From Bacteroidota bacterium (GTDB lineage Bacteria > Bacteroidota > Bacteroidia > Chitinophagales > Chitinophagaceae), in contig JAFDXI010000125.1 in assembly GCA_018268035.1 (NCBI GenBank), forward strand, positions 1 to 64,000: 64,000 nucleotides of DNA, in the 5' to 3' direction. Position numbers and translations under genes: made by a program. Below are positions 1-8,054 of this stretch, in pieces. A model generated the notes under the pieces. The model worked only from the letters and a program-made list of their open reading frames with translations. It was not told where the DNA came from and made no database searches. The first letter of the stretch is position 1, and each line of letters starts with the position of its first letter.

Positions 1-153
1 TTGGATGAACAGTTAAAACCTGTTATTACTAACGATGGCAACAACAGTTATTTTGAACAGGTAGGCAGTAGTGGCGGTTCATCTGTGCAGCAATACAACC
101 CGCAAAGGCCGATAACAAAAAATGGATATGTTTATATTTATGTTTCCAATGAA

Positions 154-202
154 TTGCGCAGCAATCAGCGAGACAATAAAAAAATAAATATGCACGAGCT
201 AA
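154..202 (+). other. 49-bp insertion disrupting the Rhs reading frame
   Basis: Removing 154-202 joins YVSNE (ending at 153) directly to TPNIYTYWDNLQVTH (from 203), the continuity expected of Rhs cores. The extra 49 bp is not a multiple of three and encodes an in-frame continuation that stops at 229-231. It has no obvious inverted repeat and is not a duplication of its flanks; about 2 bp (aa) are shared at the ends. Origin unknown. Confidence 0.65.
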
Positions 203-554
203 ACTCCGAATATTTACACATATTGGGATAACTTGCAGGTTACGCATATACATGGCCATCTCTTGCAGGAAGAAGGTTATTATCCTTTTGGTTTGGAGAT
301 GAAAGCAATAAGTTCACAGGCAGCTATGAAGATGCAAACGCGATATAAATTTAATGGCGGCACAATGCTGGAAACAAGTTTTGATGTGGATTATTATGAA
401 ACTTACTTCAGGCAATATGATGCACAGACAGGGAGGTTTACGGGTGTGGATGCTTTGGCGGAAAAAACTTTTTCAGAAACACCATATCATTTTGGGAGCG
501 ATAATCCTATTAGCTTTAATGACCCAAGTGGAGCTATGAAACAATATAATGAAA
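203..554 (+). repeat. Rhs core copy A
   Basis: First of three related DNA copies of the Rhs core 3' end. It runs from the codons for TPNIYTYWDNLQ to GAMKQYNE. It is near-identical to copies B (1979-2238) and C (2993-3224) over the segment encoding DVDYYETYFRQYDAQ-GRFTG. Homology to copy C stops at 554, where the variable tail begins. Confidence 0.85.
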
Positions 555-1359
555 GTGGAAGGCCGATGAGGGACCGGCCCACCAACTGGAACCCGCAATT
601 GAGGATACTCCCCGAAGAGTACACCAGTTTTTGGGATAAGTACTGGAGCAACCCATTTGCGGCAGCGGAAATGAATGCTAATTTAGGGAGAGGAGATGGT
701 GATGCATTATCTGAAAAAATTGGTTCTTTTACAGTAGACAAATATGGAAATATTTTTACTGTTGGTGCAATAGCCGAAGGATTGTTTCAAGGTTTTACTA
801 ATGCGATAGAGAACACAGATGATAAAGGAAATTGGGAGTTTAATTTTCAATTACAACAATTTGATGTTTTTGACAAAGATGATAAGAAGATGGGGGTCGT
901 AAGTGTTTTAGGCTATGATTATTTGGAATTCGTAAATGAAAAAGGAAGAATAAATAGAGGTTTAGAAATAAAATTAGCTTTTAGTTATTTGACAGATTAT
1001 GAAGGGCGACGTAACCAAAAATGGAACTGGGTTCAGCTTGTTACAACAAATACTCCTTACGGGCATGAAAAAGCAAATACCCCTTATTATGATCCATCTC
1101 TTCCGAAAAATGCTTTTCATTATTATTACCCAGAATCTTCAGTTAGTTTTGGTGACAGGCCATCAAGAGATGAAATTCATGGAAATGTATCCTGGACAGC
1201 TCAACTAAGCTTGGTTGATATGAATGATAAAAGATACTATATTACCTTTAGTTATGGATGGACTTTCATTAATAACGTTTTTACGAAAATACCATTTCAG
1301 CAAATACCAAATTCTACTAAAGCTCCGTGAATCAAATTCGTTTTAATATATTAAAAGTC

Positions 1360-1962
1360 ATGAAATTTATTTTACTTTATTTTATAACTATTTCATTATT
1401 GCAAACAAATAATCTGCAAGGGCAGCAGATGTATTCGCAAACAATTGAAATAAAGATAAAAGTCTTAAAAGATTATGTTGTATCACATGGTATTGCTTAT
1501 TATCAAAAAATTTATAAGGATTATGAATATACTGCCAAAGGAGATTCAGCAAACGAAAAAAGATTCGACATTGAATTATCCATACAAAATAATTCATCAA
1601 AGAACATTTACATATGGTTAATGACTTGTTCATGGACAGACAATTTTCTTATAAATAATAATTATGTTTTTTTTACTGGAGATGATTGCGACAGTAATTA
1701 CCCAACTGAATTAGAAATAAAAAGTGGGCAAAAAAAAGTATATAAAACTACTCTTATCAAATCAATCAAATTTGATTATCCACCAAGTAACACTGTTTAT
1801 AGCAAACAAGTTGAAACAACAAAGTTGGGTTTAATTGTTATCAACGATATATTTAAAAAGAGCAGATCTCAGATAGTAGATTTTAATAAATACAGAACTT
1901 TAATGAATGATAAAAGTAAATGGAAAGTCATTTGGAGTAATCCTTTATATTTATTGAAATAA
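1360..1962 (+). CDS. Hypothetical exported protein, candidate immunity partner of the Rhs tail
   Basis: I do not recognise this family. A GTG at 1327 overlaps the TGA of the Rhs tail by 4 bp, but ATG 1360 starts a clean signal peptide (MKFILLYFITISLLQ, then a QGQQ cleavage-like region), so I chose 1360. The mature part of about 175 residues looks beta-rich (alternating hydrophobics, ELSIQNNSSKNIYIW), like extracytoplasmic proteins, and has no catalytic motif I can see. Its immediate position after the Rhs tail is where an immunity gene normally sits. That role is inference from position only; an exported accessory protein is an alternative. Confidence 0.55.
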   Translation: MKFILLYFITISLLQTNNLQGQQMYSQTIEIKIKVLKDYVVSHGIAYYQKIYKDYEYTAKGDSANEKRFDIELSIQNNSSKNIYIWLMTCSWTDNFLINNNYVFFTGDDCDSNYPTELEIKSGQKKVYKTTLIKSIKFDYPPSNTVYSKQVETTKLGLIVINDIFKKSRSQIVDFNKYRTLMNDKSKWKVIWSNPLYLLK

Positions 1963-1978
1963 AATTAATAATTAAGGA

Positions 1979-2262
1979 CATAACTTGCAGGCCTGTCCGC
2001 CCTCAGGTGGATTACCCACATACACGGCCATCTCTTGCAGGAAGAAGGATATTATCCTTTTGGTTTGGAAATGAAAGCAATTTCTTCTGCTGCCGCGATG
2101 AAACCACAGACAAGATATAAATTCAATGCAGGTACAGAGTTGGAAGCAAGTTTTGATGTGGATTATTATGAGACGTATTTCAGGCAATATGATGCACAGA
2201 TAGGAAGGTTTACGGGAATAGATGTATTGAGTGAAATTTTAATGAAAATGTTACATGTTTAA
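1979..2262 (+). pseudogene. Rhs core fragment (copy B), no start, truncated tail
   Basis: DNA homologous to copy A starts at about 1979 (ataacttgcag) and stops at 2238, just after the codons for GRFTGIDVLSE. The frame then runs six unrelated residues (LMKMLH, V) to a stop at 2262. The usual PYxFGxNNPxxFNDPSG segment is missing. A 20-bp palindromic insert (1992-2011) breaks the frame near the 5' end. There is no plausible start in the Rhs frame except a CTG/TTG near 2035. It reads as a recombination remnant, not as a working gene. Confidence 0.75.
1992..2011 (+). repeat. 20-bp palindromic insert inside Rhs core copy B
   Basis: Compared with copy A, where ttgcagg is followed directly by ttacgca, copy B has 20 extra bases between ttgcagg and ttaccca. 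They contain the arms TCCGCC and GGTGGA (one G-T mismatch) around CTCA, with CCTG/CAGG nested. GC content is much higher than the surroundings, as in REP-like short palindromes. Confidence 0.6.
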
Positions 2263-2295
2263 TAACTTGCCTGAACAGATATTTTGTAAATTCAC

Positions 2296-2823
2296 ATGGT
2301 GAAAAAACGAAAAGGAACAGGACTCGATTTCAAGATTGATAAACTGACTAACTCAATTGAAAACCTTGTGACCGGTGAGGTATTTGATACAGTAATAGTG
2401 AGGTTGATGGAAACTGACATTAAGCAACTAAAGAAAAATGATTGGCAATTTAATTGGCAAAAAGAATTAAAGGACAAGATCAAAGAAGTCTATAAGCTGA
2501 GCACGGTTAATAACCCTATAATAATTCAAGGTCTCATTAGCATTGAAGACAAACATGATCATATATTTATGCACCTCATTGAAAGTTCAAAATTTAATAA
2601 AGGCAAAACGAAGGTATATTTAGGAGTGCCGGGAAATTTAGTTGCTTACGCCTGTAAAGTTTCGTTTGACAAGGGTTATGAAGGCTTTCTTGCTTTTGAT
2701 GCTAAATCATATTTAATAAAACACTATGAACAAATACTTCATGCGACTCATTTTCGGGGATTAAGGATGTTTATTGAAACAAGTGCCGCATTAAGACTTA
2801 TATCACAATATTTCAAAAAATAA
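2296..2823 (+). CDS. GNAT-like acetyltransferase-fold protein of a two-gene module
   Basis: The C-terminal half has a layout I associate with GNAT-type folds: a beta strand (GLISIEDKHDHIFMHLIES), a YLGVPGNLVAYACKVSFDKGYEGFLAFDAKS segment resembling acetyl-CoA-binding motif A, then LIKHYEQ and a final strand RMFIET. N-terminal residues 8-35 (GLDFKIDKLTNSIENLVTGEVFDT) are typical of a small group of Bacteroidota proteins I recall as encoded next to a very short partner gene. The ATG at 2296 is 33 bp past the end of Rhs copy B, and the stop is 4 bp before the next ORF, so the two are probably co-transcribed. Acetyltransferase activity and any toxin-like role are inferences. Confidence 0.6.
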   Translation: MVKKRKGTGLDFKIDKLTNSIENLVTGEVFDTVIVRLMETDIKQLKKNDWQFNWQKELKDKIKEVYKLSTVNNPIIIQGLISIEDKHDHIFMHLIESSKFNKGKTKVYLGVPGNLVAYACKVSFDKGYEGFLAFDAKSYLIKHYEQILHATHFRGLRMFIETSAALRLISQYFKK

Positions 2824-2827
2824 AAAT

Positions 2828-3004
2828 ATGGGACTAATTAAAGAACCAAAAAATATAGATCTGTCAACAAAATCTGAACCGTGGACAGAACAGGAACTTT
2901 CAGACTTTAGAAAAATAATGAATGCTATTAAAAAGAAAAATGCAAAACGTAAAAGCCGGATAATAACTAAGTCAACCGGGAAACATGCATCAATGAAATC
3001 ATAA
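2828..3004 (+). CDS. Small basic protein (58 aa), partner of the GNAT-like gene
   Basis: A short ORF starting 4 bp after the preceding stop: MGLIKEPKNIDLSTKSEP, then WTEQELSDFRKIMNAIKKK, then a Lys/Arg-rich end. The first half looks conserved in style (LIKEPKNID, WTEQEL); the second is basic, suggesting nucleic-acid or partner binding. The last residues MKS and the stop TAA lie in DNA aligning with Rhs core codons (ATG AAA CCA CAG in copy B), and the frame continues open into Rhs copy C. The native C-terminus may therefore have been lost at a recombination junction. Function is unknown; an antitoxin-like role is speculative. Confidence 0.55.
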   Translation: MGLIKEPKNIDLSTKSEPWTEQELSDFRKIMNAIKKKNAKRKSRIITKSTGKHASMKS

Positions 3005-3250
3005 ACAAGATATAAATTCAATGCAGGCACAACATTGGAAACAAGTTTTGATGTGGATTATTATGAAACATATTTCAGGCAGTATGATGCACAGATAGGG
3101 AGGTTTACGGGAGTGGATGCATTGAGTGAAAAAACAATTGCGCAAAGCCCTTATCAGTTTGCAATAAATAATCCGATAATCTTTAATGACCCGAGCGGAG
3201 GAGCTATGAAACAATATAATGAAAATAATTGTGGAAAGAAATTAGCTTAA
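2993..3250 (+). pseudogene. Rhs core fragment (copy C) with short tail
   Basis: Homology to copies A and B begins around ATG 2993 and runs to 3224 through DVDYYETYFRQYDAQIGRFTGVDALSE and NNPIIFNDPSGGAMKQYNE. It ends after nine more residues (NNCGKKLA). It lacks the first half of the core and any sizeable tail. It is in the same frame as the preceding 58-aa gene, separated only by TAA 3002-3004, where copy B has CAG and copy A has CAA. Probably a remnant acceptor site for tail modules. Confidence 0.75.
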
Positions 3251-3334
3251 GTACTACTGAAACCGCCATGTCGTTTCAGCGCACATAGCTATGCTAACAG
3301 GTATTGCGGAGAAGGAAATTATCAACAGAAACCA
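3251..3334. other. Convergent gap with hairpin between Rhs remnant and mutS
   Basis: A perfect 7-bp inverted repeat, CTGAAAC (3257-3263) and GTTTCAG (3273-3279), with a 9-nt loop. No T-run follows on either strand, so it is a weak terminator candidate. One forward frame through the rest reads AHSYANRYCGEGNYQQK without a start codon, which might be a further gene remnant. Confidence 0.35.
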
Positions 3335-5932
3335 TTACTTCAACAAACCTTTTATTTCACTTAGTTTCATCAATGCTTCAACAGGCGTTAACCGGTTGAT
3401 ATCAATAGCAGAAAGCAAATCCCTGATGGCAGCAAATGTTGCTGAATGTTCATCAAAAATAGAAAGCTGTAATTGCGGCGCCGCAATTTTTTTCATATCC
3501 ATTTTTGGGCTCCCTTCCTGTTTGGCTTCCAGTTGTTTTAAAACTTCATTGGCCCTGTCAATCAGTTCCGGCGGCATGCCTGCCATCTTCGCAACGTGGA
3601 TACCAAAACTGTGGGTGCTGCCCCCCGGCGCCAGCTTGCGCAGGAAAATAATTTTATTGCCCACTTCCCTGTTGGTGATATGGAAATTTTTGATGCGGGG
3701 AAATTTATTTTCCAGTTCATTCAGTTCATGATAATGCGTGGCAAATAATGTTTTGGGTGCTGCGGGTGAATGGTGCAAAAATTCAGCAATGCTCCAGGCA
3801 ATGGAGATGCCGTCATAAGTGGAAGTGCCCCTGCCTATCTCATCGAGCAGGATCAAACTGCGTTGCGAAATATTGTTGATGATGCTGGCCGTTTCATTCA
3901 TCTCCACCATGAACGTGCTTTCGCCGCCACTCAGGTTATCGCTGGCGCCCACCCTCGTAAAAATTTTATCTGTCAGTGGGATTTTTGCTGCATCTGCAGG
4001 CACAAAACTTCCCATGTGTGTAAGCAAAGTAATCAACGCTGTTTGTCGCAGCAATGCACTTTTACCACTCATGTTCGGACCAGTGAGGATGATGATTTGT
4101 TGCGTAGCAGGGTCAAGTAAAATATCATTCGCAATATATGATTCACCAGCTGCAAGATTTCTTTCAATCACCGGATGGCGGCTCGCTTTCAGTTCCAGCT
4201 CAAACCCATCATGCAGCAGTGGTTTTTTATAATTGTAATGAATTGCATTCTGAGCAAAACAACATAGACAATCAAGTATTGCCAACACGCTTCCGTTATT
4301 TTGAACAGGTGCAATAAAATCCTGCAGCTCTGTCAAAAGCTTATCAAACATCTCTGTTTCAAGTTGCAGGATTTTATCTTCAGCGCCGGTAATTTTTTCT
4401 TCATACTCCTTTAACTCTGTAGTGATATACCGTTCTGCATTGGCCAGCGTTTGTTTGCGCATCCAGTCAGCGGGCACTTTATTTTTTTGAGAATTGGTTA
4501 CTTCAAGATAATATCCGAATACATTATTAAAACCAATTTTTAATGTAGAAATCCCTGTCCGTTCTGCTTCTCTTTGTTGTATGTTGATCAGGTATTGTTT
4601 ACCGCCACTGGCAATTGTCCTCAACTCATCAAGGCCCGCATCCACATTAGATTGTATCACTCCACCTTTGTTCACTGCAACCGGCGGTGTTTCATTTATC
4701 TCTTTCAGTATTTTTTCTGAAATATACCTGCAGGGATTAATTGCATCAGCCAGTCTCTTTAAATATTCATTAGCAGATGCAGCACAGGCATACTTTATTT
4801 GTTCAGCATATTGCAGGCCGTTGGCAAGTAATACCACTTCTCTCGGATTAATTTTTTTTGCAGGTATCTTGCTCACCAGCCTTTCTATATCGCCACATTG
4901 TTTTACCAGGTGTTGGATTTGTTTGCGCAGGTCGGTTTGTAAAATGAGAAATTCAACAGCATTCAACCTTTCCTGTATTTTCCTGCTATCTTTCAAAGGC
5001 AATAGCAGCCAGCGTTTCAGCAACCTTGCGCCCATAGGGCTCACAGTGGCATCAATCACTTTTAACAGGCTCAACTGTTGTTCATTGCCTGTATTTAATA
5101 ATTCAAGGTTACGGATAGTGAAACGGTCCATCCACAGATAATCTTCTTTTTCCAACCGTTGTATGTTGGTGATGTGTTGAAGATTGGGATGCTCTGTTTC
5201 TTTTAAATAATGCAATACTGCGCCTGCAGCAATAATACCGCAATGCAGTTTTTCAATTCCAAAACCTTTTAATGAATGTGTCTGAAAATGTTTTTGCAGG
5301 TTTTCTGTTGCAAAAGCTTCATCAAAAATCCAGGCATCTAAAGTATAAGTATAAAATTTTGAACCGAATTTTTCTTTGAAAAATTTCTGGTTACTGCGTT
5401 GATAAATTACTTCTGCAGGCTTTAAGGTTTGCAACAATTTATCAGCATATTCCAGGTTGCCTTCAGCAACAAAAAATTCGCCTGTTGAAATATCAAGAAA
5501 CGCCAAGCCAAAAACTGTATCATCACTGAAATGGATACCGGCTAAAAAATTATTGCTGTTATGTTCCAGTAGTTTTTCATTGGTAGCAATACCGGGAGTC
5601 ACCATTTCCGTTACGCCACGTTTTACAATTCCTTTTGCCAGTTTAGGATCTTCCAACTGGTCGCAGATAGCAACCCTGTAACCTGCTTTTACCAGTTTAT
5701 GTAAATAAGTGTCGAGTGCATGATGTGGGAACCCTGCAAGCTCACTGGCTGATGCCGCACCATTATTTCTTTTGGTCAGCGTAATGCCTAATACCTGAGA
5801 AGCTGTAATAGCATCACTACCGAAAGTTTCATAAAAATCGCCCACACGAAACAATAAAATAGCGTCAGGATATTTTTGTTTAATAGCCTTGTGTTGCTGC
5901 ATCAATGGGGTATCGTCTGTGGCTTTTGCCAT
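3335..5932 (-). CDS. mutS: DNA mismatch repair protein MutS
   Basis: The 865-aa product is the mismatch-recognition ATPase that starts methyl-independent or MutL-coupled repair. The mismatch-reading motif F-Y-E (GDFYETFG) is near residue 30. The clamp and connector regions follow, then Walker A GPNMSGKS near residue 620, Walker B LILLDEIGRG near 695, and THYHEL just after. The frame stays open to 5983, but the 17 extra residues (MSGLFIHHH...) are atypical, so I chose ATG 5932 (MAKATDDTPLMQQHKAIKQKYPD), which matches the family N-terminus. Length is normal. It lies about 100 bp downstream of the L,D-transpeptidase gene in the same direction and converges on the Rhs remnants. Confidence 0.97.
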   Translation of the reverse strand: MAKATDDTPLMQQHKAIKQKYPDAILLFRVGDFYETFGSDAITASQVLGITLTKRNNGAASASELAGFPHHALDTYLHKLVKAGYRVAICDQLEDPKLAKGIVKRGVTEMVTPGIATNEKLLEHNSNNFLAGIHFSDDTVFGLAFLDISTGEFFVAEGNLEYADKLLQTLKPAEVIYQRSNQKFFKEKFGSKFYTYTLDAWIFDEAFATENLQKHFQTHSLKGFGIEKLHCGIIAAGAVLHYLKETEHPNLQHITNIQRLEKEDYLWMDRFTIRNLELLNTGNEQQLSLLKVIDATVSPMGARLLKRWLLLPLKDSRKIQERLNAVEFLILQTDLRKQIQHLVKQCGDIERLVSKIPAKKINPREVVLLANGLQYAEQIKYACAASANEYLKRLADAINPCRYISEKILKEINETPPVAVNKGGVIQSNVDAGLDELRTIASGGKQYLINIQQREAERTGISTLKIGFNNVFGYYLEVTNSQKNKVPADWMRKQTLANAERYITTELKEYEEKITGAEDKILQLETEMFDKLLTELQDFIAPVQNNGSVLAILDCLCCFAQNAIHYNYKKPLLHDGFELELKASRHPVIERNLAAGESYIANDILLDPATQQIIILTGPNMSGKSALLRQTALITLLTHMGSFVPADAAKIPLTDKIFTRVGASDNLSGGESTFMVEMNETASIINNISQRSLILLDEIGRGTSTYDGISIAWSIAEFLHHSPAAPKTLFATHYHELNELENKFPRIKNFHITNREVGNKIIFLRKLAPGGSTHSFGIHVAKMAGMPPELIDRANEVLKQLEAKQEGSPKMDMKKIAAPQLQLSIFDEHSATFAAIRDLLSAIDINRLTPVEALMKLSEIKGLLK

Positions 5933-6030
5933 AGCGGCAAATATAGGCAGCACAGCATGGTGATGAATGAATAACCCACTCAAATTATCAACAAAATACA
6001 GTAGGCTTTGGAAATGACTGGTTGTAAATT

Positions 6031-6729
6031 TTATTCACCAACTACCTGCAGTAATACAGGATTTTTCTTTTCATTTAGCCAGCTAATGAGCCTGATGATA
6101 TTATCTCTTTGCATTGCTGTACAACCCGTAGTACCTGAGTGGTTGTTTCGCCATACATGCAGAAAAATACAGGAGCCATCGGCAGCAACAACAGGGTTAC
6201 TATTGTGCAACACCCAGACACCATATTCATATAAGCTGTCTTGCCGGCGCATATATTCAAAACTATTGAAGCTTTGTTGTGCAGTGTCCTGCCTGATTAA
6301 TGTATTGTAATAAACCGATGCAGCATCATCTACACAATAAAAATTAGTATCCACCCGTACAAAAGGCATTTGCAGGTTTTTGAGATTATGATAACTAAAT
6401 ACTTTACCAAGCGGAAAAATTCCTGCAGGTGATTTACCATCACCTTCATGTTTTGTTGGCATTTTGTTGCTCAAAGGAATAATAGTTCCTGCTGCTTTTG
6501 CAAGCCCGTTTTTACCAACAACTACTGCGAAAGAATCAATCAATTTCCATTGGTGCGATACACTTTTTCTCTGGTACAAAAACATTTCACCTTCAACTGA
6601 ATTTACAGATGGTGTTTTTACAAAAATCACCTGGTTACTTTGCCCGAGATAATCATTAAATTTTTCTATTGATTGTGCATTTGACATCATGACAAATACA
6701 ATAAAAAAAAGAGTTAAAAAATATTTCAT
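6031..6729 (-). CDS. Secreted L,D-transpeptidase (YkuD-type, COG3786-like)
   Basis: This is probably a periplasmic enzyme forming 3-3 peptidoglycan cross-links or anchoring proteins to peptidoglycan. It has a signal peptide ([19 protein letters not shown]), the KHEGDGKSPAGIFPLG substrate-cleft segment, and the catalytic HVWRNNHSGTTGCTAM motif near the C-terminus with Cys and His in place. Start choice: a strong GGGGAGG Shine-Dalgarno (complement of 6737-6743) is 7 nt from ATG 6729, which overlaps the tdk stop as TGATG. ATG 6732 is the alternative. Translational coupling to tdk is likely. Confidence 0.85.
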   Translation of the reverse strand: MKYFLTLFFIVFVMMSNAQSIEKFNDYLGQSNQVIFVKTPSVNSVEGEMFLYQRKSVSHQWKLIDSFAVVVGKNGLAKAAGTIIPLSNKMPTKHEGDGKSPAGIFPLGKVFSYHNLKNLQMPFVRVDTNFYCVDDAASVYYNTLIRQDTAQQSFNSFEYMRRQDSLYEYGVWVLHNSNPVVAADGSCIFLHVWRNNHSGTTGCTAMQRDNIIRLISWLNEKKNPVLLQVVGE

Positions 6730-7304
6730 CATACATCCTCCCCTTTTGCAAAACAACTCCTGCATCTTGGTTCATAAATATCAAGTTCACCAATCACTAC
6801 CTGCCCGCTCTGTTTTGTCTTACGATAAGAAATACTGGCAAGATTACCACAATGCACACAGATTGCATGTAGTTTAGTGATAAAATCTGCAACAGCCAGC
6901 AAATCAGGTACAGGACCAAAAGGTTTTCCTGTATAATCCATGTCAAGGCCTGCAACAATCACACGGATGCCATTGGTGGCAAGCTTTTCACAAACAGCCA
7001 CAATACCTTCATCAAAAAACTGGGCTTCATCAATACCTACCACATCTGCATTTTGTGCAAGCAATAATATGTTTTGAGAATGTTGCACCGGCTGGGATTG
7101 CAAAGCAGAAGAATCATGGCTTACTACATTCATATCATGATACCTGTTATCAATTGCAGGCTTAAAAATTTCTGTTTTCAGGTGAGCAATCTCTGCTCTT
7201 TTCATCCGTCGGATCAGCTCTTCTGTTTTACCACTAAACATGGATCCACAGATCACTTCTATCCACCCGCGGCGGTCACCTGAAATATTGGGTTCGATAA
7301 ACAT
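6729..7304 (-). CDS. tdk: Thymidine kinase
   Basis: The 191-aa cytosolic salvage enzyme makes dTMP from thymidine and ATP. It is a type II (TK1-like) kinase: P-loop [10 protein letters not shown] at about residues 20-29, the DEAQFF catalytic/Walker B segment near 90, the lasso region with [22 protein letters not shown], and a four-Cys zinc site (CVHCG... CRSC). Length is normal. ATG 7304 follows a short intergenic region shared with the divergent gene at 7368. The stop overlaps the start of the L,D-transpeptidase gene. Confidence 0.96.
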   Translation of the reverse strand: MFIEPNISGDRRGWIEVICGSMFSGKTEELIRRMKRAEIAHLKTEIFKPAIDNRYHDMNVVSHDSSALQSQPVQHSQNILLLAQNADVVGIDEAQFFDEGIVAVCEKLATNGIRVIVAGLDMDYTGKPFGPVPDLLAVADFITKLHAICVHCGNLASISYRKTKQSGQVVIGELDIYEPRCRSCFAKGEDV

Positions 7305-7367
7305 TAAAATAAAGTTACCTTTAGCTTCGTTTTATTAGTTACTGTAAGCCTCAAATGTAAATATCTT

Positions 7368-8054
7368 ATGGAAAAAGTTGATGTATTAATAGAGCGGTTG
7401 ATTGAACAATATAACAGCAAAACCGGAAAAGAGCAATTACGTATTACTGTGCAATTGTTACTGATTGAGCTGGAAAAATCAAAAGAAGAAAGTCATAATA
7501 CGCCACAGGCTGTATCTGTATTTTTCCCTGCAAATACAAGAATCAATACTACCGAAGATGCAGCGCCGGCGCCTTCAATCAAAAAAGAAGAAAAAGTTGT
7601 TGTTGAAGAAAAAAAACAACCTGCTGTAATAACTGAAACCAGGGCTACAGAAACAAATGAAAGGTTTAATTTCTTCGACCCCATGGTGGAAATACCAACA
7701 CTTGCATTAAAACAGCAGGAAATAAATGAAACAATAGCTACGCATGGTGAAAGCCTGAATGAAAAATTAAAATCAAATGCAACTCACAAAGAAGTTGGAA
7801 TTTCTTTAAAGCAAGGGCCGATAAAAGATTTAAGAAAAGCAATTGGCATCAATGACCAATATTTATTTATCAATGAATTGTTCCGGGGCGACCAGACTAT
7901 GTATGAGCGCAGCATCAAAACCATCAACAGTTTTAATATTTATGGTGAAGCTGAATTCTGGATTAAGCGGGAGCTGAAACTAAAATTAGCATGGCCTGAA
8001 AATAATGAAGTGGTTGAATTGTTTGACCAGTTGGTCAAAAGGCGTTTTTCCTGA
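7368..8054 (+). CDS. Conserved hypothetical protein (Bacteroidota)
   Basis: The 228-aa protein has no signal peptide. Residues 1-40 are helical (MEKVDVLIERLIEQYNSK), residues 45-130 are low-complexity, charged and Glu/Lys/Thr-rich, and the C-terminal 80 residues form a compact conserved-looking unit (GPIKDLRKAIGINDQYLFINELF, MYERSIKTIN, WPENNEVVELFDQLVKRRF). This pattern suggests a cytoplasmic adaptor or scaffold with a disordered linker. It diverges from tdk and its end overlaps the convergent glycosyltransferase gene by 20 bp. Function unknown. Confidence 0.8.
   Translation: MEKVDVLIERLIEQYNSKTGKEQLRITVQLLLIELEKSKEESHNTPQAVSVFFPANTRINTTEDAAPAPSIKKEEKVVVEEKKQPAVITETRATETNERFNFFDPMVEIPTLALKQQEINETIATHGESLNEKLKSNATHKEVGISLKQGPIKDLRKAIGINDQYLFINELFRGDQTMYERSIKTINSFNIYGEAEFWIKRELKLKLAWPENNEVVELFDQLVKRRFS

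Larger units (their letters stand above)
1..1330 (+). pseudogene. 3' end of RHS-repeat core protein with variable tail, frameshifted
   Basis: The reading frame is already open at base 1, so most of the gene lies upstream. Residues encoded by 1-153 (DEQLKPVI..., ITKNGYVYIYVSNE) and by 203-532 (TPNIYTYWDNLQVTH, YYPFGLEMK, DVDYYETYFRQYDAQTGRFTGVDAL, FNDPSG) are the typical end of a Bacteroidota RHS-repeat-associated core. A 49-bp insertion (154-202) puts the two halves in different frames and brings a stop at 229-231, so the full-length product cannot be made as read. From about 540 to 1330 follows a non-Rhs tail of about 264 residues, rich in Trp, Tyr and Phe, which I do not recognise; in polymorphic Rhs proteins this position carries the effector domain. 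Restart at TTG 233 or ATG 299 is possible. Certain: the core family. Inferred: that the tail is an effector. Confidence 0.8.

Noticed and set aside
4581-5141. Long plus-strand frames inside mutS and ftsK
   Set aside because: They are antisense shadows of clearly coding minus-strand genes; their translations have no domain-like composition.
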